Assembly: GCF_019649055.1 (NCBI RefSeq)
Contig: NW_026570340.1
Span: 248,001 to 312,000 of the forward strand
Origin: Paramacrobiotus metropolitanus
Lineage: Eukaryota; Tardigrada; Eutardigrada; Parachela; Macrobiotidae
DNA length: 64,000 nucleotides
Direction: 5' to 3'
The first letter of the stretch is position 1. The number at the start of each line of letters is the position of its first letter. Positions 12,701 to 25,333 of this stretch are shown here, one piece after another. Made by a program: the position numbers and the translations under genes. Below the pieces are notes generated by a model. It worked only from the letters and a program-made list of their open reading frames with translations. It made no database searches and was not told the origin of the DNA.

Positions 12701-14787
12701 GGATTATCTTTATTCACCACTGCTTTTATTACTCCGAAGTGCGGCAGTTGTCGCCGCTTTGCTGACGAGATGCTTTCTCTGAACTCACAGGATAAGGTCG
12801 AGCAGGAAGATGCACCATTAGCGCAATGATGGTTAATTTGCCCGAAGAGAGACAGCGCCTTGACGCCGGCCTGCGTTGCCGCTAGAGGAGAACTGGATAG
12901 AAAACGGCAAATAAACGAACTGGACCCTGCAGGCCTTTTGATGATGCTCTGGCTGGCAGGATTACACGCAATCCAGCACGCACACATGTGCAACAAGTAA
13001 ACAAAGACAGCCAACTAGCTCGCAGTGTCGACTATCCTGTCGAGTCGCGACAGTCGCCGCTGACACAGGGGTCATTGTGCAACAAGCCACGACAAGATGA
13101 GAAGCAACTTGTAGCCAGTAGTATCTGCATACTATCGCTGAATGCAGCAGTGGAGTGCGATTTCCGGCATCGGCAGCCGGCACGCAGCGATAAGCGGCCT
13201 GGCCTTACTTACTTACGCATGCCTCAGCCGCGACACAGAGCCCCCATTGACAAGACTCGCAATCGCATCGATCTCACGGAAGGCTGCCCGCCAACAATGC
13301 AACTCGATACAGCCGCGGCACAACCACAAAAACCACCTGGCAAACAACAATCCGGCCGTCAACAATCCCTCTCTATAACTACACAACAAGCAGGCAGCCC
13401 CGGTCAACGAGGAGCGCCGTTCTCCACTCGCGACGACAACCACCAGCTGGGCCCTTGTGCTCAGCAAACACGCCAGCGTCTTTAGACTCTTAGCGGGGAC
13501 GGCAGAAAGAGAAAGAAAACCTGTTTCACCGGCCCACTCCAAGCAAAACACGCGCCTTTGTGCCGGCTTTCACTCCCAAGCTTAACTTGTGTACGTTACA
13601 CACAAACCAAACCATTCACCAGCGCCGCTATTCATCGTGCTTCGTATGACAAGCCGCAACAAGTAACAACAAGGCAAGGCGCACACTCACATCTTGACCA
13701 GTCCGAAGGCCGTCCCAATGGCCAGCAAGTCCAGCGGCGCGTCGTAGGCCAGCGCCGTCGGGTGTTCGGGGACGCCGCACTGGATGTCCTGCAAGGATAC
13801 AATCATGTCGTTAGTCATGCCGTTTCTATGCGTCAACCATTAAGCATGCCACACGGTACACAACACCAGTGCAATACTTCTGTCAGCCAGCCACTCCAGT
13901 CCTGTTATCACTTTCTCCTTCAAGAATGTCACCAGATTACTACCGCTAAACCGCACCAAACCCTCAAAAGCATCTTGTTATCATTTGGCCTTACTTTTAA
14001 CCTTTTTCCTCCAACGAGTTCTGAGTGAAACCGATACATATTCGCAACAGCGTAACGAATGGGAAAGAAAGCACTGAGAAAGCGCAAATCAATGGTAATC
14101 AGTAATTACTGCACCGTGCACTCGTTTACGTAATCAACAATTATGTCTAATGATATCAGTAGTAATCGGAAGTCACAACCGGTGAAATATGAGCCATGCT
14201 GACGTGAAGGAAGACATATTTTTACATCAATACACGAATTACTGCTCGTAAATTTATGCATAAAATTTAGCTTTTTTCGGCAGTCTGTACCGACTGTAAG
14301 TTATTTGTGCAATATATCGATGTTAGTAAAAATAATTATCACATGTATAACCCATATTCTTTCCATCTGAACCGAAACAACATCCTTCCCGACCGTTTTG
14401 TTACATAAAGAGATAAAACGTTTTCTTTTAATATGCAGCGCGGACGCCTCCTTAAATACTAGGAGATGAAAGGCGCGAAACGGGCTGACTAACACGAGGA
14501 GGATGATTACGCAACGATCAGCAGCGATGAGCGCGCCGCATGGTGACGGGAAGAGAACAAAGACAGCTGGCTGTGTGTGAGTGAATGAGTATGCAAATTA
14601 CTCACTGGCAAGCGCGGAAATGAACAAGTGCGCTGCCGCCGCCATGGGCCCATGATCACGGCGGGAGCAGCGGGACGCTGTGACTAGTACGTACCTTCTG
14701 CAGTTGCAGCAGCGAGGCCGGCTGTCCGTGCGGCAGGGACACGCGCGACTTGAAGAAATTCCACAGACGACTTCCGCTGCTGGCCAT
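6792..14787 (-). CDS. l(2)gl: Lethal(2) giant larvae homologue (WD40 polarity protein), 21 exons
   Basis: Cortical cell-polarity protein with a double WD40 propeller that opposes atypical PKC. My exon model (complement): 14695-14787, 13691-13788, 12539-12620, 12361-12467, 12161-12301, 11898-12102, 11583-11706, 11466-11523, 11257-11405, 10958-11202, 10827-10894, 10608-10761, 10387-10539, 10065-10240, 8662-9847, 8241-8346, 8032-8173, 7787-7943, 7185-7726, 6932-6989, 6792-6872. All phases agree, giving 1374 aa. Family marks include KILGAPGVEIDY near the N-terminus, PYGPFPC, HGDGSVRFWE, DVWPPFRK and VGTGYGFALIDY. A short basic stretch RRSLRRIPR (about 676-684) sits where Lgl has its aPKC sites. 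I see no C-terminal R-SNARE motif, which argues against tomosyn. The acidic C-terminal 220 residues and a 200-residue low-complexity insert in exon 15 look lineage-specific. Intron 2 is about 1.07 kb. Confidence 0.92.
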
Positions 14788-17663
14788 CTTCCACCTGCAA
14801 CCACGCGGCCACAATTACTAACACGTCTAATACTACGATGCTTCTACTGCGATAATTCGCCCTTTACACACGCGTTTGCGCCACAATGCCCTGACGAAGC
14901 GATCCACTCAACGGGCACGCGTTGTGTCTGCTTACGTCAGCGCAAACTTATTCAACTACCCACTCACTACACGGTGCAGGGCTACAGGCCGCAGCGGCCA
15001 GTCAGCCTGCATTAAATGATCATGAACCGAACCCTGGAAGAAATCGCACACTGTTTGCACATCTATCTATCCGTCTAACGCGCCAGCTGCGATGGCCCAG
15101 GCCAAATAACTGCAACCGGAAGGAGGCCACTTGAGCAGCCATTGTCAGCAGCTTGCACCTTCCGTCCTGTCCTTATCGCACAACTTCGAAACGTCAGCAC
15201 TTTGCAACAGCAGCTACCAGTGCCGACACAGCTGGACACAATTTCCTGCCTCACTACTACGACTGCTACTGCTGGTACTTCCATTCACAAAACAGCTTCC
15301 CATTCCCCGTAACAGCGCATCTATGGGCTATGGCTGTGTGCACTGAATCTGCAGTGCCGCATTTTCTCCAAAAAACACCTTTCCAAATACAGGCACTAAT
15401 CTAGTTGTCATTTTAATTGACGAAAATTACAGTAATCGTTGTACTGAATCATTTAAAATAGCCGTATACCAGCGCAGGCTTTTCTGCTATGTATGCAAGC
15501 AATTTCTTGCGAAACACTACAGTAGAAATTTAATCAGATTCGAAATTTCAACGCCCTCCACAAAATACAGTACACCCGATTGCGATTAGTTTGCGCTATT
15601 CTGTTTTCTCACCTGTATCTCAGTATCTGTGTGATTCGTCAAAATTGCGGGACTCGACAGCTATAAATAAACCGGAGCGTCTGACACAACCAGGCTTCTA
15701 TACTCGGCGAAATCGTTCCGGAAAAAATCACAAATTTCTAGAATTATCAATTGTAATTATTGAAAGTATCTTGAAACGGTTACGCTGCTAATCGTGCGAA
15801 ACACAATGTTCGGTCACGGAAACTCCACGCAATAAATTTGAAAATGATTGTTCGTAAAAAAAACTGGATTCAGTATTTACACATTATAATTTATGAAAGA
15901 TCTTTCTGGTAGTTCGAAAAGAAGGTAAGAAAACAGTTGGCGCCTGACAGTTAACAACGCACCTGATCTCGGTTTCTGCAGCGAAAATATGGCGCCTGCA
16001 CAGAACAGTGCGCACCTGTTCGTCTAATTAACAACAACCTGCACGGTACAGGGAAACAGGCCCCGCACGCCAATTATCGCTCAGAAGGAGCTCAAGCGTG
16101 AAACAATAAAGAAAATCGGCATCCCAACCAACTCATTTAACGTGTCCTTACGCTCACCGCAATTCCTTTTCCGCCCGGGAGACGTATTAAATTATTCAGC
16201 AGAGACAGGAGGAGAAAACACTTGGCTGGCGGGAATTAGCCGCGGTTCGATGGTGTGCTGCGCGATGGCTGTGCTCAGCGCTGAGCAACGCAACGGAGCA
16301 GAACGGATTACACGCACAGCTTATAATTACTGACGAATAAATGTCAATTTCCAGTCCAGGTCGGCGTTCCTCGGCGCAATTTATAGTGGCAGCCAAGCCA
16401 GCACCGAGCGGATGAACACTAAAATCGTGCCAGGACAACGTGGAGAATTGGAAGACCAGGATGCGGATAAACAGGTCTATCGCTGTCGATCAATTTCATC
16501 CGAATTTTATTTTGACAGTGCACCGCTAATGAATGAGATAAACAAGCTGCTGCCTCTCGGCTCTCGGTCAGGCTCAATGCAAAATGCACGCTCATGCCCG
16601 CTCCACAGTCACACGAGCAGGCGATGCAAAGGCAACATGGACATTCTGACACAGTGGAGCGGGGCGGGGCTTCGCATTGGCCGGTAGCGTGGGCTCGGTG
16701 GGCGTGGCCAATCCGAGTGCGGCCCACGCTTTGCCGTTCCAGCCATTCACGAAGCTTCATAGCACAAATCGGCGAATTATAGTGCATTTAATAGCGCTAA
16801 CGGAAATCCATGTGAAGCGAGCGAACCGGAAGTTTTTAGTTAATACGGCTTATGGTTAGAACTTAGAAGTTTAGAACTTAAAATCGTTAGGAGTGACTGT
16901 TTTGCACTGCGTTTTTTAACTGTTATTATTAATTAATTTACATTTTTTTTAATTAGTGCCGCTGACAGTGCCTGAACTTTTGCCAAACAAACTATTTATG
17001 ACAGTATTGGTTCTTTTGCCTATTGACAAAACGTGTATAAAAATAATGTTGGCGATACGAACGCCGGCACTTAATACGAATGCTTGTTCTTACATGTAAT
17101 GATGTACGCAATTTCGTTACCATATTGTTATGACTTTCGACAACTATACGAGCATCAAGTTGCATTATCATCATAATTATAAAAACAAAATAGATGTTGA
17201 AATACTGTGCGCACTGATCTGCAGTGAAATTGCATCGTGATCATTTTTAATTCAACAGTCGACTGGGTTAATGCAATTACGCACCTTTATTAAGAGCACC
17301 TAGGGAATTTCAGCGTTGCACTGCTTATACGAGCCTACGGGACGTCATTATCATTAAAGCGCGACTCCAGGCAGAACAAAAAAACGTGCGAAGTCGGGCT
17401 GCTTCGCGAATCAAATTATAAACAGTTTTAGATTTTGTGTTTAAAAAACTGCCCGCTTTCGGGTAAAAGGGACACTGTAGGCTGGTAATGTGTATTTTAT
17501 CCACACGGCAGTCAGCGGAGAATCGGCAATTAAATCTACAGTAATAATTACCGGTATGCGCACCACTTAATGCACAGCTGCACTAGATGCTGTTAATTGA
17601 TGCAGTTCGTGCAGTGTCTCAGCTGATAGCATTCAGTTCACGATGTACATGTAGGCAAATCAA
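14788..17663. other. Intergenic between Lgl and the giant repeat gene
   Basis: Mostly AT-rich DNA with no protein-like open frame. It holds a compact GC-box/CCAAT cluster at 16661-16712, which could be the Lgl promoter if Lgl has an upstream non-coding exon. The rest has no feature I can support. Confidence 0.45.
16661..16712. promoter_or_regulatory. GC-box and CCAAT-box cluster, putative promoter
   Basis: Within 52 bp there are a GC box (GGGGCGGGGC, 16661-16670), an inverted CCAAT box (ATTGG, 16676-16680), a second G-rich box (GGGCGTGGCC, from about 16700) and a direct CCAAT (16708-16712). Such clusters mark proximal promoters of TATA-less genes. The nearest start on the minus strand is Lgl, 1.9 kb away. 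This is inference only. Confidence 0.35.
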
Positions 17664-20600
17664 TTAAGTGTCCACCCGGTAGAAGTGGTGGCCGAACTCC
17701 TGGCCGAGGAACTTCCAGGTATTGGTCTCCGTCGATCCCGACAGCAGCAGCGCCGCCGGACACACCTTGCCTTCCACCGGCACGAGGCGGACGCCGGTCT
17801 GGCCCGTCCGGTCGGCCTGCAGCTGCGGCTTGAAGAGCTGCACCTCGCCCGTGATGGGGTTCAGCCGGGCCAACCGGTCCGGTCGCGGTGCCGGCACGGC
17901 GCGATCCATGGCGGACACGTCGTAGCTAGCACACGGAGAAAGTTCAGGTAAAGGTCACTGGGCAGTACAATAACGACGTACCTCTTGAAGGCCTGCTGGG
18001 TGACGGAGGTGGTTGGCGCCTCCTTCCCACTGCCCAACTGCACCGAGTCCACCAGGGCCGGCGGCTGGGAATTGGCGCGCTGCCGGTAGCGCCTGACACC
18101 GGCCAGGTCCGCGCTGAAGTCACGGAAGGCCTCGTTGCTGGTGGTGGTCCCCCGGCCACCGCTTCCGCCGGCGGCCAGCAGCGCGCCGACACTGGTCTCC
18201 ACGTGCCGGATCGGCTGCACTCGGTCGGCCGTCTGCCCCGTGAATGCCGACTGCGTGACGCTGACCGCCGGTCCGATCGCAGCGCCCCCTGTCGTCTGGA
18301 TGACACCCGAGCTGGACTGCCGCATCATCTGCGCCCGGCTGCCAGCCGACGAGCGTACAACTGCTCCTGGATGCCCGTACGCCGACTGACTACTGGTCAA
18401 CATGGTGCGAGCGGGGCCTCCGTTCTCGATGGGAGGCAGTTGCAGCGGGTTGGCGTCCGAGGTCCGCGCCGACTGTCGCGTGTACCGTCCACTGCCGGCA
18501 CTGCGCACCGAGTTCGGCTCGGAAATCAGCTCCCGCCACTCGCGACGACGGCGGCGCTGGCGATCGGACGCCTGGGATCTGGCGTAGTTGGAGGCCGCAG
18601 GCGGACCATAGGCATCTTGCGACACCGACCGTTGCTGTGCGTTGTCCGTATCGGAGCCGTTGAGGAGGTTAGACGTTGACTGTTGACGGATGGCGGCAGG
18701 TCGGACGACTCCGTTGGTGTTCTGATAGGCCGACTGTGTCTCCGAGAGCACAGCCGCCCCGGGGACGTTGTCGGGGAAGATAACGTTCTGGTTGGGAAGT
18801 GGCCGTCGGGCTGGTGGTGGACGCCGCAACGGTCGCCCATTGACCACGCTGTACGCTTCCTGGGAGGATGATTGCGGAAAGGTCACCGCTGCGTCACTGT
18901 ACTGGAAGGACTGATGATTATCCTGTGGTCTGACCAATGTCCGACGTTCGCCAGTATCTCCATAGCCGGCGAAGGCGTCCTGACTCTCCGAGGTGGCCGG
19001 AGGGAGGTCCGAGCGGTTCAGGAGGTTGTCGGCGGCGTCGTAGCGGGTCAGACGATTACCCGGCACGCTGGGCATGTCGTCTTGCCGGTACGTGTAGGCG
19101 TCCTGATTCGTGGTGCGCGTCGGAGCGGCGCGGGTAGATTTGTTGAAGATGTCCCGGGCGGAATGCGGGCGAATAGGAGTGCGCCGGGCATTGGCCAACG
19201 CGGAGGCGTTGTATGCCTCCTGACTGACCGTCGACAGGGCAGTAGCGCCCATCGCCGTCAGCAGGCGGTCAACCGGACGGATGGCCCTAGCGGGCTGCGC
19301 TCCGGGAAAGGTCACGTAGGTGTCCTGCGCCAGGGACTGCAGGCGCTCATTGTTTTCCGTGCCGTCGAAAAGGTTATTCAGTTCTCCCTTGGAGATCACC
19401 GGACGAGATCGCGCCGGGAGATCCCCGGCCGTATAATCCTGCTGGGAGGTCGTTAGCATCCGGTCAGCTTCGCCTTGCGACGCTCTTCCAATCCGCTGCA
19501 ACTCATCCTGTGGAAGAAACGCCCTGGCCCGGTCATCTTGCTGTACCCCAGTATACGTCGTTTGCGAGACACTTTGATCAGCGCTGCCCTCTTTTGCTGC
19601 CTCGCTGCGCAAGTTATCCGCGTGAATGACCTTTTGTGCGCGACTTCGACCGGCCGCTTCCGCTGGGAATTCAACGTAATCCTGCTGCGAAGTAGATTGC
19701 ATCGACCCTCCCACGGTGGGCGGGAAGATAAGGTTAGCGTGGTCGGCGACCGGCAAGAAGGGCACTGCTCGAGCTTCCCGCATCTCAGCGTCGGTGAAGC
19801 GGCCGTAATCCTGGCGACCGATTGCCCCTCCCAGGGCGGCGGCGTCCGGGGTGTTATTAAAGGTCAACGTGGATTGCGGGCGGAATGCGTCGGGGCGCGC
19901 CTGCGCTATGGCGTCAACGGAATGCGCCGGGTACGCTTCCTGCATGCGTGACCTTTCTGCTGGACGGTTCTCGTTATCGGCGTCTCCGGGGAAGATACCG
20001 GGCAGTTTCTCTGGAGGCTTCCTCCCGTTAACCACCCGGTCAACCGCGCCAACGTCTCGGTATACCTGTCATAAGAAAGCCGCATATAAATAAAGCCAAC
20101 GCTGAAAAGCGTCCACTTACCTCTTGGGATGTTGTAAGCCAGCCCGTCTCAGCGTCAGCCGCCCCGAGAAGCGCTTCCGCTGACCGCCGCCGGACAGCGT
20201 TGGGTCTGGCTGCGGCTAGGACAGCAGGATCGAACGGATCAAACTGCCGAAACGCTGTGCTCGTCGAGGATTCGGCCGTGATGCCACTGCTCGGTCCGAT
20301 TAAGTCCGATACTCCAGCATCGCGCGCCCGGCCGGGACGCTGCGGACGGACAACATCCAGGCCGGTGTCCTTATAGGTCTCGGCGTTGGTCGTCATTGGC
20401 TCCCAGTCACTCATGTCCCGGTTGAAGATGTCGACGGCCAAGGGCGGTCGGAATGCCGGCGGTCGCACTGGGGCGTTGCCATTAACGGATTGATAGGAAT
20501 CTTGGGTCAGCGTCTGCGCCGGCTGCATGTCCACGGGCTGGTCGTTTAGGGAGAAGGAAGACTGTGGGATTACTGGCGCCTGTCGGGCTGCTTGCTGTTG

Positions 20601-23600
20601 TGCCGCATTGAAGGCGCCGTAGGCATCTTGGCTAACAGATCTGCCGGCCAATACAGCGCTCTCGTCGCCGATCCGGGTCAGTGCCGCATCCCTCCGGACC
20701 GGCACCGCACGCTCGACCTCCGACTGGCCTTGGTAAGCTTCCTGGCTAACCGACTTGTTGCTCATCGCCTGGCTCACCTCCCCGCCTTCTCCAATGCGCA
20801 GTGTGTCCGCTTTGCGGAAGGGAAGTGGTCGTTCCGCTGTCGACTGGTGCGCTTGGTAGGCTTCCTGGGAAACGGAGCTCCACTGTTGTTGACCGTTGGT
20901 CACGTCAGCCAGCGTATGCAGGGTGTCCGGTCTCGGCAGCGGAGAGGCTCGCTCAGCGTTCGTGGAATAGCCTTGATACGCCTCCTGCATTACGGACTGG
21001 GTGGCCGCTCCCGACGCCTGCGAGTCAGCCAGGCGGAGGGTGTCCTCCTTCCGCACCGGAAGTGCGCGCTCAACGCCGATTGAGTGCGCTTGGTAGGTTT
21101 GCTGGTTGACCGACTGATACGCAGCTGTTGCTCCCAACAACGCCGCATCGCCGAGACTCAGTGTGTCGCTCTTCCTAACGGCTGCTGGCCGCTCGAAGCC
21201 CGCCGGAAGTGATTGGAAGGTCTCCTGGGTTAAGGATCTCGCTGCTTCTTGATTACTAGTGCTGTCTCCAAGATGCAAGGTATCACTTTTTCGGATCGCC
21301 GCCGGCCGTTGCAGCCCGCTTCCTTGCGCTGCGTAAGCCTCTTGCGTAACCGATTGGCTCGGCATGGGCTGACCGGAAGTGTCAACCCCGAGGTTGTCCG
21401 GCCTCCGCAACGGAAGAGACCGCTCCATGCCGGCTTGGAACGTCTGCATTGTCGACTGGTTGACCGAGTGCCGGGGCTCTTCTCCGTCCCGGTCTCCTAG
21501 CACCCAGGTGTCCGCCTTTCGCCCGGCCACGACTCGTTCCTCGGGAAGCTGGAGGCCCTGGTATGTCTCCTGATTGGCCGACACGCCGGTCACTGCGTCA
21601 CTGCCCAGTCCGCCAACCGTTAAGTTGTCAGTCTGAAGAACCGGCTGTGGTCGCTGGACGTTTGCCAACCCTTGGTAAGTGTCCTGGCTCACCGAACGGT
21701 TGGCCACTTTTCGGTCGTCCGGCGCGACGTTGAGCACTTGGTTGTCCTGGGGGCGTATTAGTTGTGCCGGTGTTGCGCTGTAAGCCTGCTGCACGCTTTT
21801 CCTCTGGTCCGCCTCACTCTGACCCGGCTGGGCCAGGACCTCACCCAGCTGGCTAGCGGCCAGTTTCCGGTCCAAACTGTGCCCGCGCAGTCGATCTTTA
21901 TTCCCGTCCACCAATTCCCGCAGCGCGTAATCGTCTTTGGTGGTGGTCCGGCCCGGGAAGCCGGCTGTTTTGTCCAGCGTTAGATTGTCGGCATAGCGAA
22001 TGGGCTGCGTCGGCTGCCAGTCCGGGCCGACCGTCTGGTACTCCACGCGGCGCTGCTCGATGTGGATGGGCACTTCCGGTCCCGGTGAACGCGCTGGCTT
22101 GACTACGCCGGCTTCACTAAGTTCGGTCTTAACCGGGCCGGACCGCGGACTGTGCTGCACCGGCTGGCTGGTCACCTCGAAGCTGCCGGCCGGTGGGCGG
22201 GAGCCGCGGATACGGCGCCTGTCGCTGCCTTGCACCAGTGTCTTCTCGGCGAAGGCCTGTTGGCTCGTGGTGGTCTGCTCGGTGAAGCCGTGGTCCAGGA
22301 TGCCCTCCATCGCCGTGTGCCGCGGATTCTGGTTGCGCTGGCTGCTGTCGCCGATGCGTCGGCGACCGCGGCGGGCGGCCGTCGGACTGAACTTGCCGGT
22401 CTCCGCGCCCAGACTGTCGGCGCGCGATGTCCGCCGCGAGCGAGCGCTGACTGGGGCGTCGGTCGTCCCGGCTGCTTCCGCTTCTTTGCCGGTGATGGAC
22501 GTCGAACGCGACACCCGTCCTTTACCTACAATGCACCATCAAGTAATATGTATATTCCAGCGTCCATACATATATAAGTAACTACCTTTCTTCCGACCGG
22601 GACTGGTCGGCGCCTCCACCTGCGTTGCCTGTGCCGTCGCCTCCCGGTGGTCGGTGGAGGTCTGTCCGTCGGCCTTAACCGGACCTGGAACCGGGATCAA
22701 CCGCGGCAGCTGGATGCGCGCCCAGTCACGGCCGGCAGCGTCCGCCGAGGCCGCCCGTGCCTCCCGGCCGGCAGGGGAGCCCTGACCCGATTGCCAGGCG
22801 CTGCGGTCCCGCTCCAACGAGTCCAGGGCCTGTCCGAGGCGGCCGCTGTCCATGGAGTCCGGGTAGGGACTGGCCACGTCGCCTCTTTCACCGTCTAGCA
22901 ACACAGCATGAACATACAGAGTTTAGATTGCAGCCGGAAATCAAATTAGTATCTTGCTTTCGATAGGCAAATCAAACGCTAAGGCAGATAGAATGTAATT
23001 GTATCAATATCGTATAAAAAAACGTCTCCGTGAATGTATCCAGCTTGGAAGTTGAAAAGCCGAGACGTGCAATCGATCGATGTGGTCCATATAATATGAT
23101 ATGCGTGAGGACGCACTGCATATGTGCAGTCAGTGCAGACTAACTGCAGTATGTATGGGTAGATATTTATATGAGTACTGTGCAGATAAGAAGAAAGTAC
23201 GTGTTCGGTAGCGCATGAGAAAAATGCTAATGACTAGTGTAAGCAATCTTGTAAGTAGCCGGTTACAGTTGTTTTTGACTGACTCTCTCTGGCGGGCCAG
23301 GCAGCGGCTGCGTGTGTGGCTGGCTGGATAGATGGCAGTTGGCCAGGCGCGGCGCTGGTCGTACGGGTGTGCGTCACAGTGTGTATCGATCGGTCCCGCG
23401 GCGGCTCCACTCTAGCCTCGTCCTCTGTCGGCCGCCGCCCGCCGCCGAAGCTGGCCGCTCGCTTGCGCGTCTGTCTGTCTTCCGCTGCCGCCTGCGCCTC
23501 CCGAAGCGCCCACGCCGGCAGCAGCGCCTCCGCTTCACTGCGCTCCGCTCTTGACGCCATTCCGCTGGCTGCATCCTTCTCGTTTCTGCAACAGTTTTGT

Positions 23601-25113
23601 TATTGATCAATTCAGTAGCTGCCGATCGTGAAAGAAACAGGCAAGCAGCAAGCCTTACGTTTCCGCATCGGCGTCGGCGGATGAAATGGGAAACCACAGG
23701 AAGCCGTTGGCGTCCATTTTGCCCACTTTAGCCAACTCCTCCCGCAGCCGTTTCACCGTGCGCTGATGCTCCGCTGCGTCCAGTCTGTCGCGCTCGTTGA
23801 CCGCCCATGCATTCCGCGCATCCTCCGCCCCGTTTCGGCTCTCACTCTCAATTCGCCTGTAGATATATGCATTAAAGGTCACCACTAGCTGCTTAATTAT
23901 TCAGAACGAAGCGCCGCTGTTTTCGTCAAACAACAGTTAACTCACTTCAGCCACTGCATATATAGGTGACTTTTAGGCGGTACTAACCTCTTATTCGAAT
24001 AGCGGTATGCATCGGAGTAATTGTCTTCCTCCGCCTCCGAGCCGGCCTCTTCTCCAAACTGCACCGACGGCTCAAACAGCCGCCTCCGACCGAAGCCAGA
24101 CGCCACCCCCGCGGCCCTCTCCGCCACCGCCTCCGCTGGGCGGTTGCCTCGGAAGTCTCCACTGCGCGCCCTCCGCTCCTTTCCCAACCGGGAGTAGCGC
24201 GGGGATTCCTCGTCGTCCTCGTAGCCCAAGGCGAAGCCCTCCGTCTGCCGGAATAAATCGCGCTGCACCGGGCGGGCGCGTTCCGCCCCGGCCACGCCTG
24301 TAAAAGCCTGGGAAGCGGTCGTGCCTCCCATCGCGCTGGCTTCCTGTGGAAGCCTACCGAAAGCATCTTGGGTCTCCTGAAAGACGTTGCGGCCGCGGAT
24401 GGCAGCGTTCCTGTCACCCGCCGGTATCGATTGGTAGGCGTTTTGGGAAGTAGTGAGAAAGCGCGACGCTGAGCGGGCGCTGCCTCCAAAAAGCAGCCCA
24501 CTGCTGGAGCGGAAGAGATCCCGTACCGGCCGCTTCCGCCCTCCGGACACCGGCGTGCCCTTTTGGAAGTAGTCCGACGCGGATGTCCGGTATCGTTGGA
24601 GATCCACGGCGTCGTCGCCCAGCGCGAATCCGCTCTGGTTCAGCAGATCCACCGGCTTGTTTCGCAGCTGGGCGGTCACGCGGTACGCCGGGAAGTCGGC
24701 GTGGTTGGTCGAGGTCAGCGGCTGGCCACTGCCGAAGCCAAGTGAGAAAGCACTGTGATTGAGCAGATCGAGTGGCGCTTGTTTCTTCCGGCGCGCCACG
24801 TCGTACGGGAGGTAGTCTGTGTGGTTGGTGGAGACGAGGGCGTCCCGCTGGGAGGGGTCGCCGATCAGCACGTGGTCAGCGAGGGCGTCACCCACACGAT
24901 GCTGCCGTACGAGGGCGTCCGGCGGATGCGAGGGGTAGGTGTCCTGCAACGTGGTATGGTAGCTGGGCGACTCCGTGCCGAGCAGGAAGCCCTCGCTGGC
25001 GCGCCGGATTAAGCGGGCGCGCGACGCTCGCCCGGACGTCGAGTAGGCCGGGAACTGCTCGTGGGTTAGCGAGTCCAGCACCGCCGGGTCCGAGCCCGAT
25101 AGAATGTTGTTGT
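17664..25113 (-). CDS. Giant SAXO-like repeat protein (about 40 Ser/Thr-x-x-Asp-Tyr type repeats), first exon not found
   Basis: Seven exons join in phase (complement): 23988-25113, 23659-23856, 23284-23585, 22586-22894, 20121-22525, 17982-20065, 17664-17925. They give about 2228 aa plus a missing start exon, since the 25113 exon begins with two bases of a split codon. The protein is built from about 40 units of roughly 30-35 residues. Each has a core such as TTSQQDY, SVSQEAYQG or STNHADFPAY and a linker like RPxPxRxxDxLxLG. Units near the N-terminus (STNHTDYLPY) match the motif of SAXO, encoded just upstream. Known SAXO proteins bind and stabilise axonemal microtubules; a similar role here is inference. 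A charged, probably helical segment lies in exons 2-3 (RLREELAKVG). The last 60 residues (GEVQLFKPQ..., ending HHFYRVDT) are a distinct tail I do not recognise. The 23284 donor is the least certain border. Confidence 0.75.
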
Positions 25114-25333
25114 CTGAGCAAAAACAGGCACCCAATCAGAATTTGATAATTAATTTCGCCACTCAGTTGTGCACAGTACAGGTAACCGGTCGCTTCCGGT
25201 CAACACAACACTACACAGAACTCAAGGGAGTGAAGCTGATCGGGCGGAAACAATTATGCAAATAAAATAAAAATCACATGCAGAACAAGCAGGTGTACCG
25301 AACCACACCAGGGTCTGAATAAACAAAAATCCG
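25114..25333 (-). other. Junction between SAXO stop codon and giant repeat gene
   Basis: This 220-bp stretch should hold the promoter and first exon of the giant repeat gene if that gene is separate. The only minus-strand ATG is followed at once by TGA. The sequence before 25113 reads TGTTTTTGCTCAG, a good 3' splice site, so the true start exon must be elsewhere, possibly within or beyond the SAXO gene. Confidence 0.5.

Noticed and set aside
23988-25135. An N-terminal MGACFC-like start (myristoylation/palmitoylation signal) for the giant repeat protein.
   Set aside because: The first codon is TTG, not ATG, and the bases TGTTTTTGCTCAG form a 3' splice site; the exon begins at 25113, inside the supposed signal.
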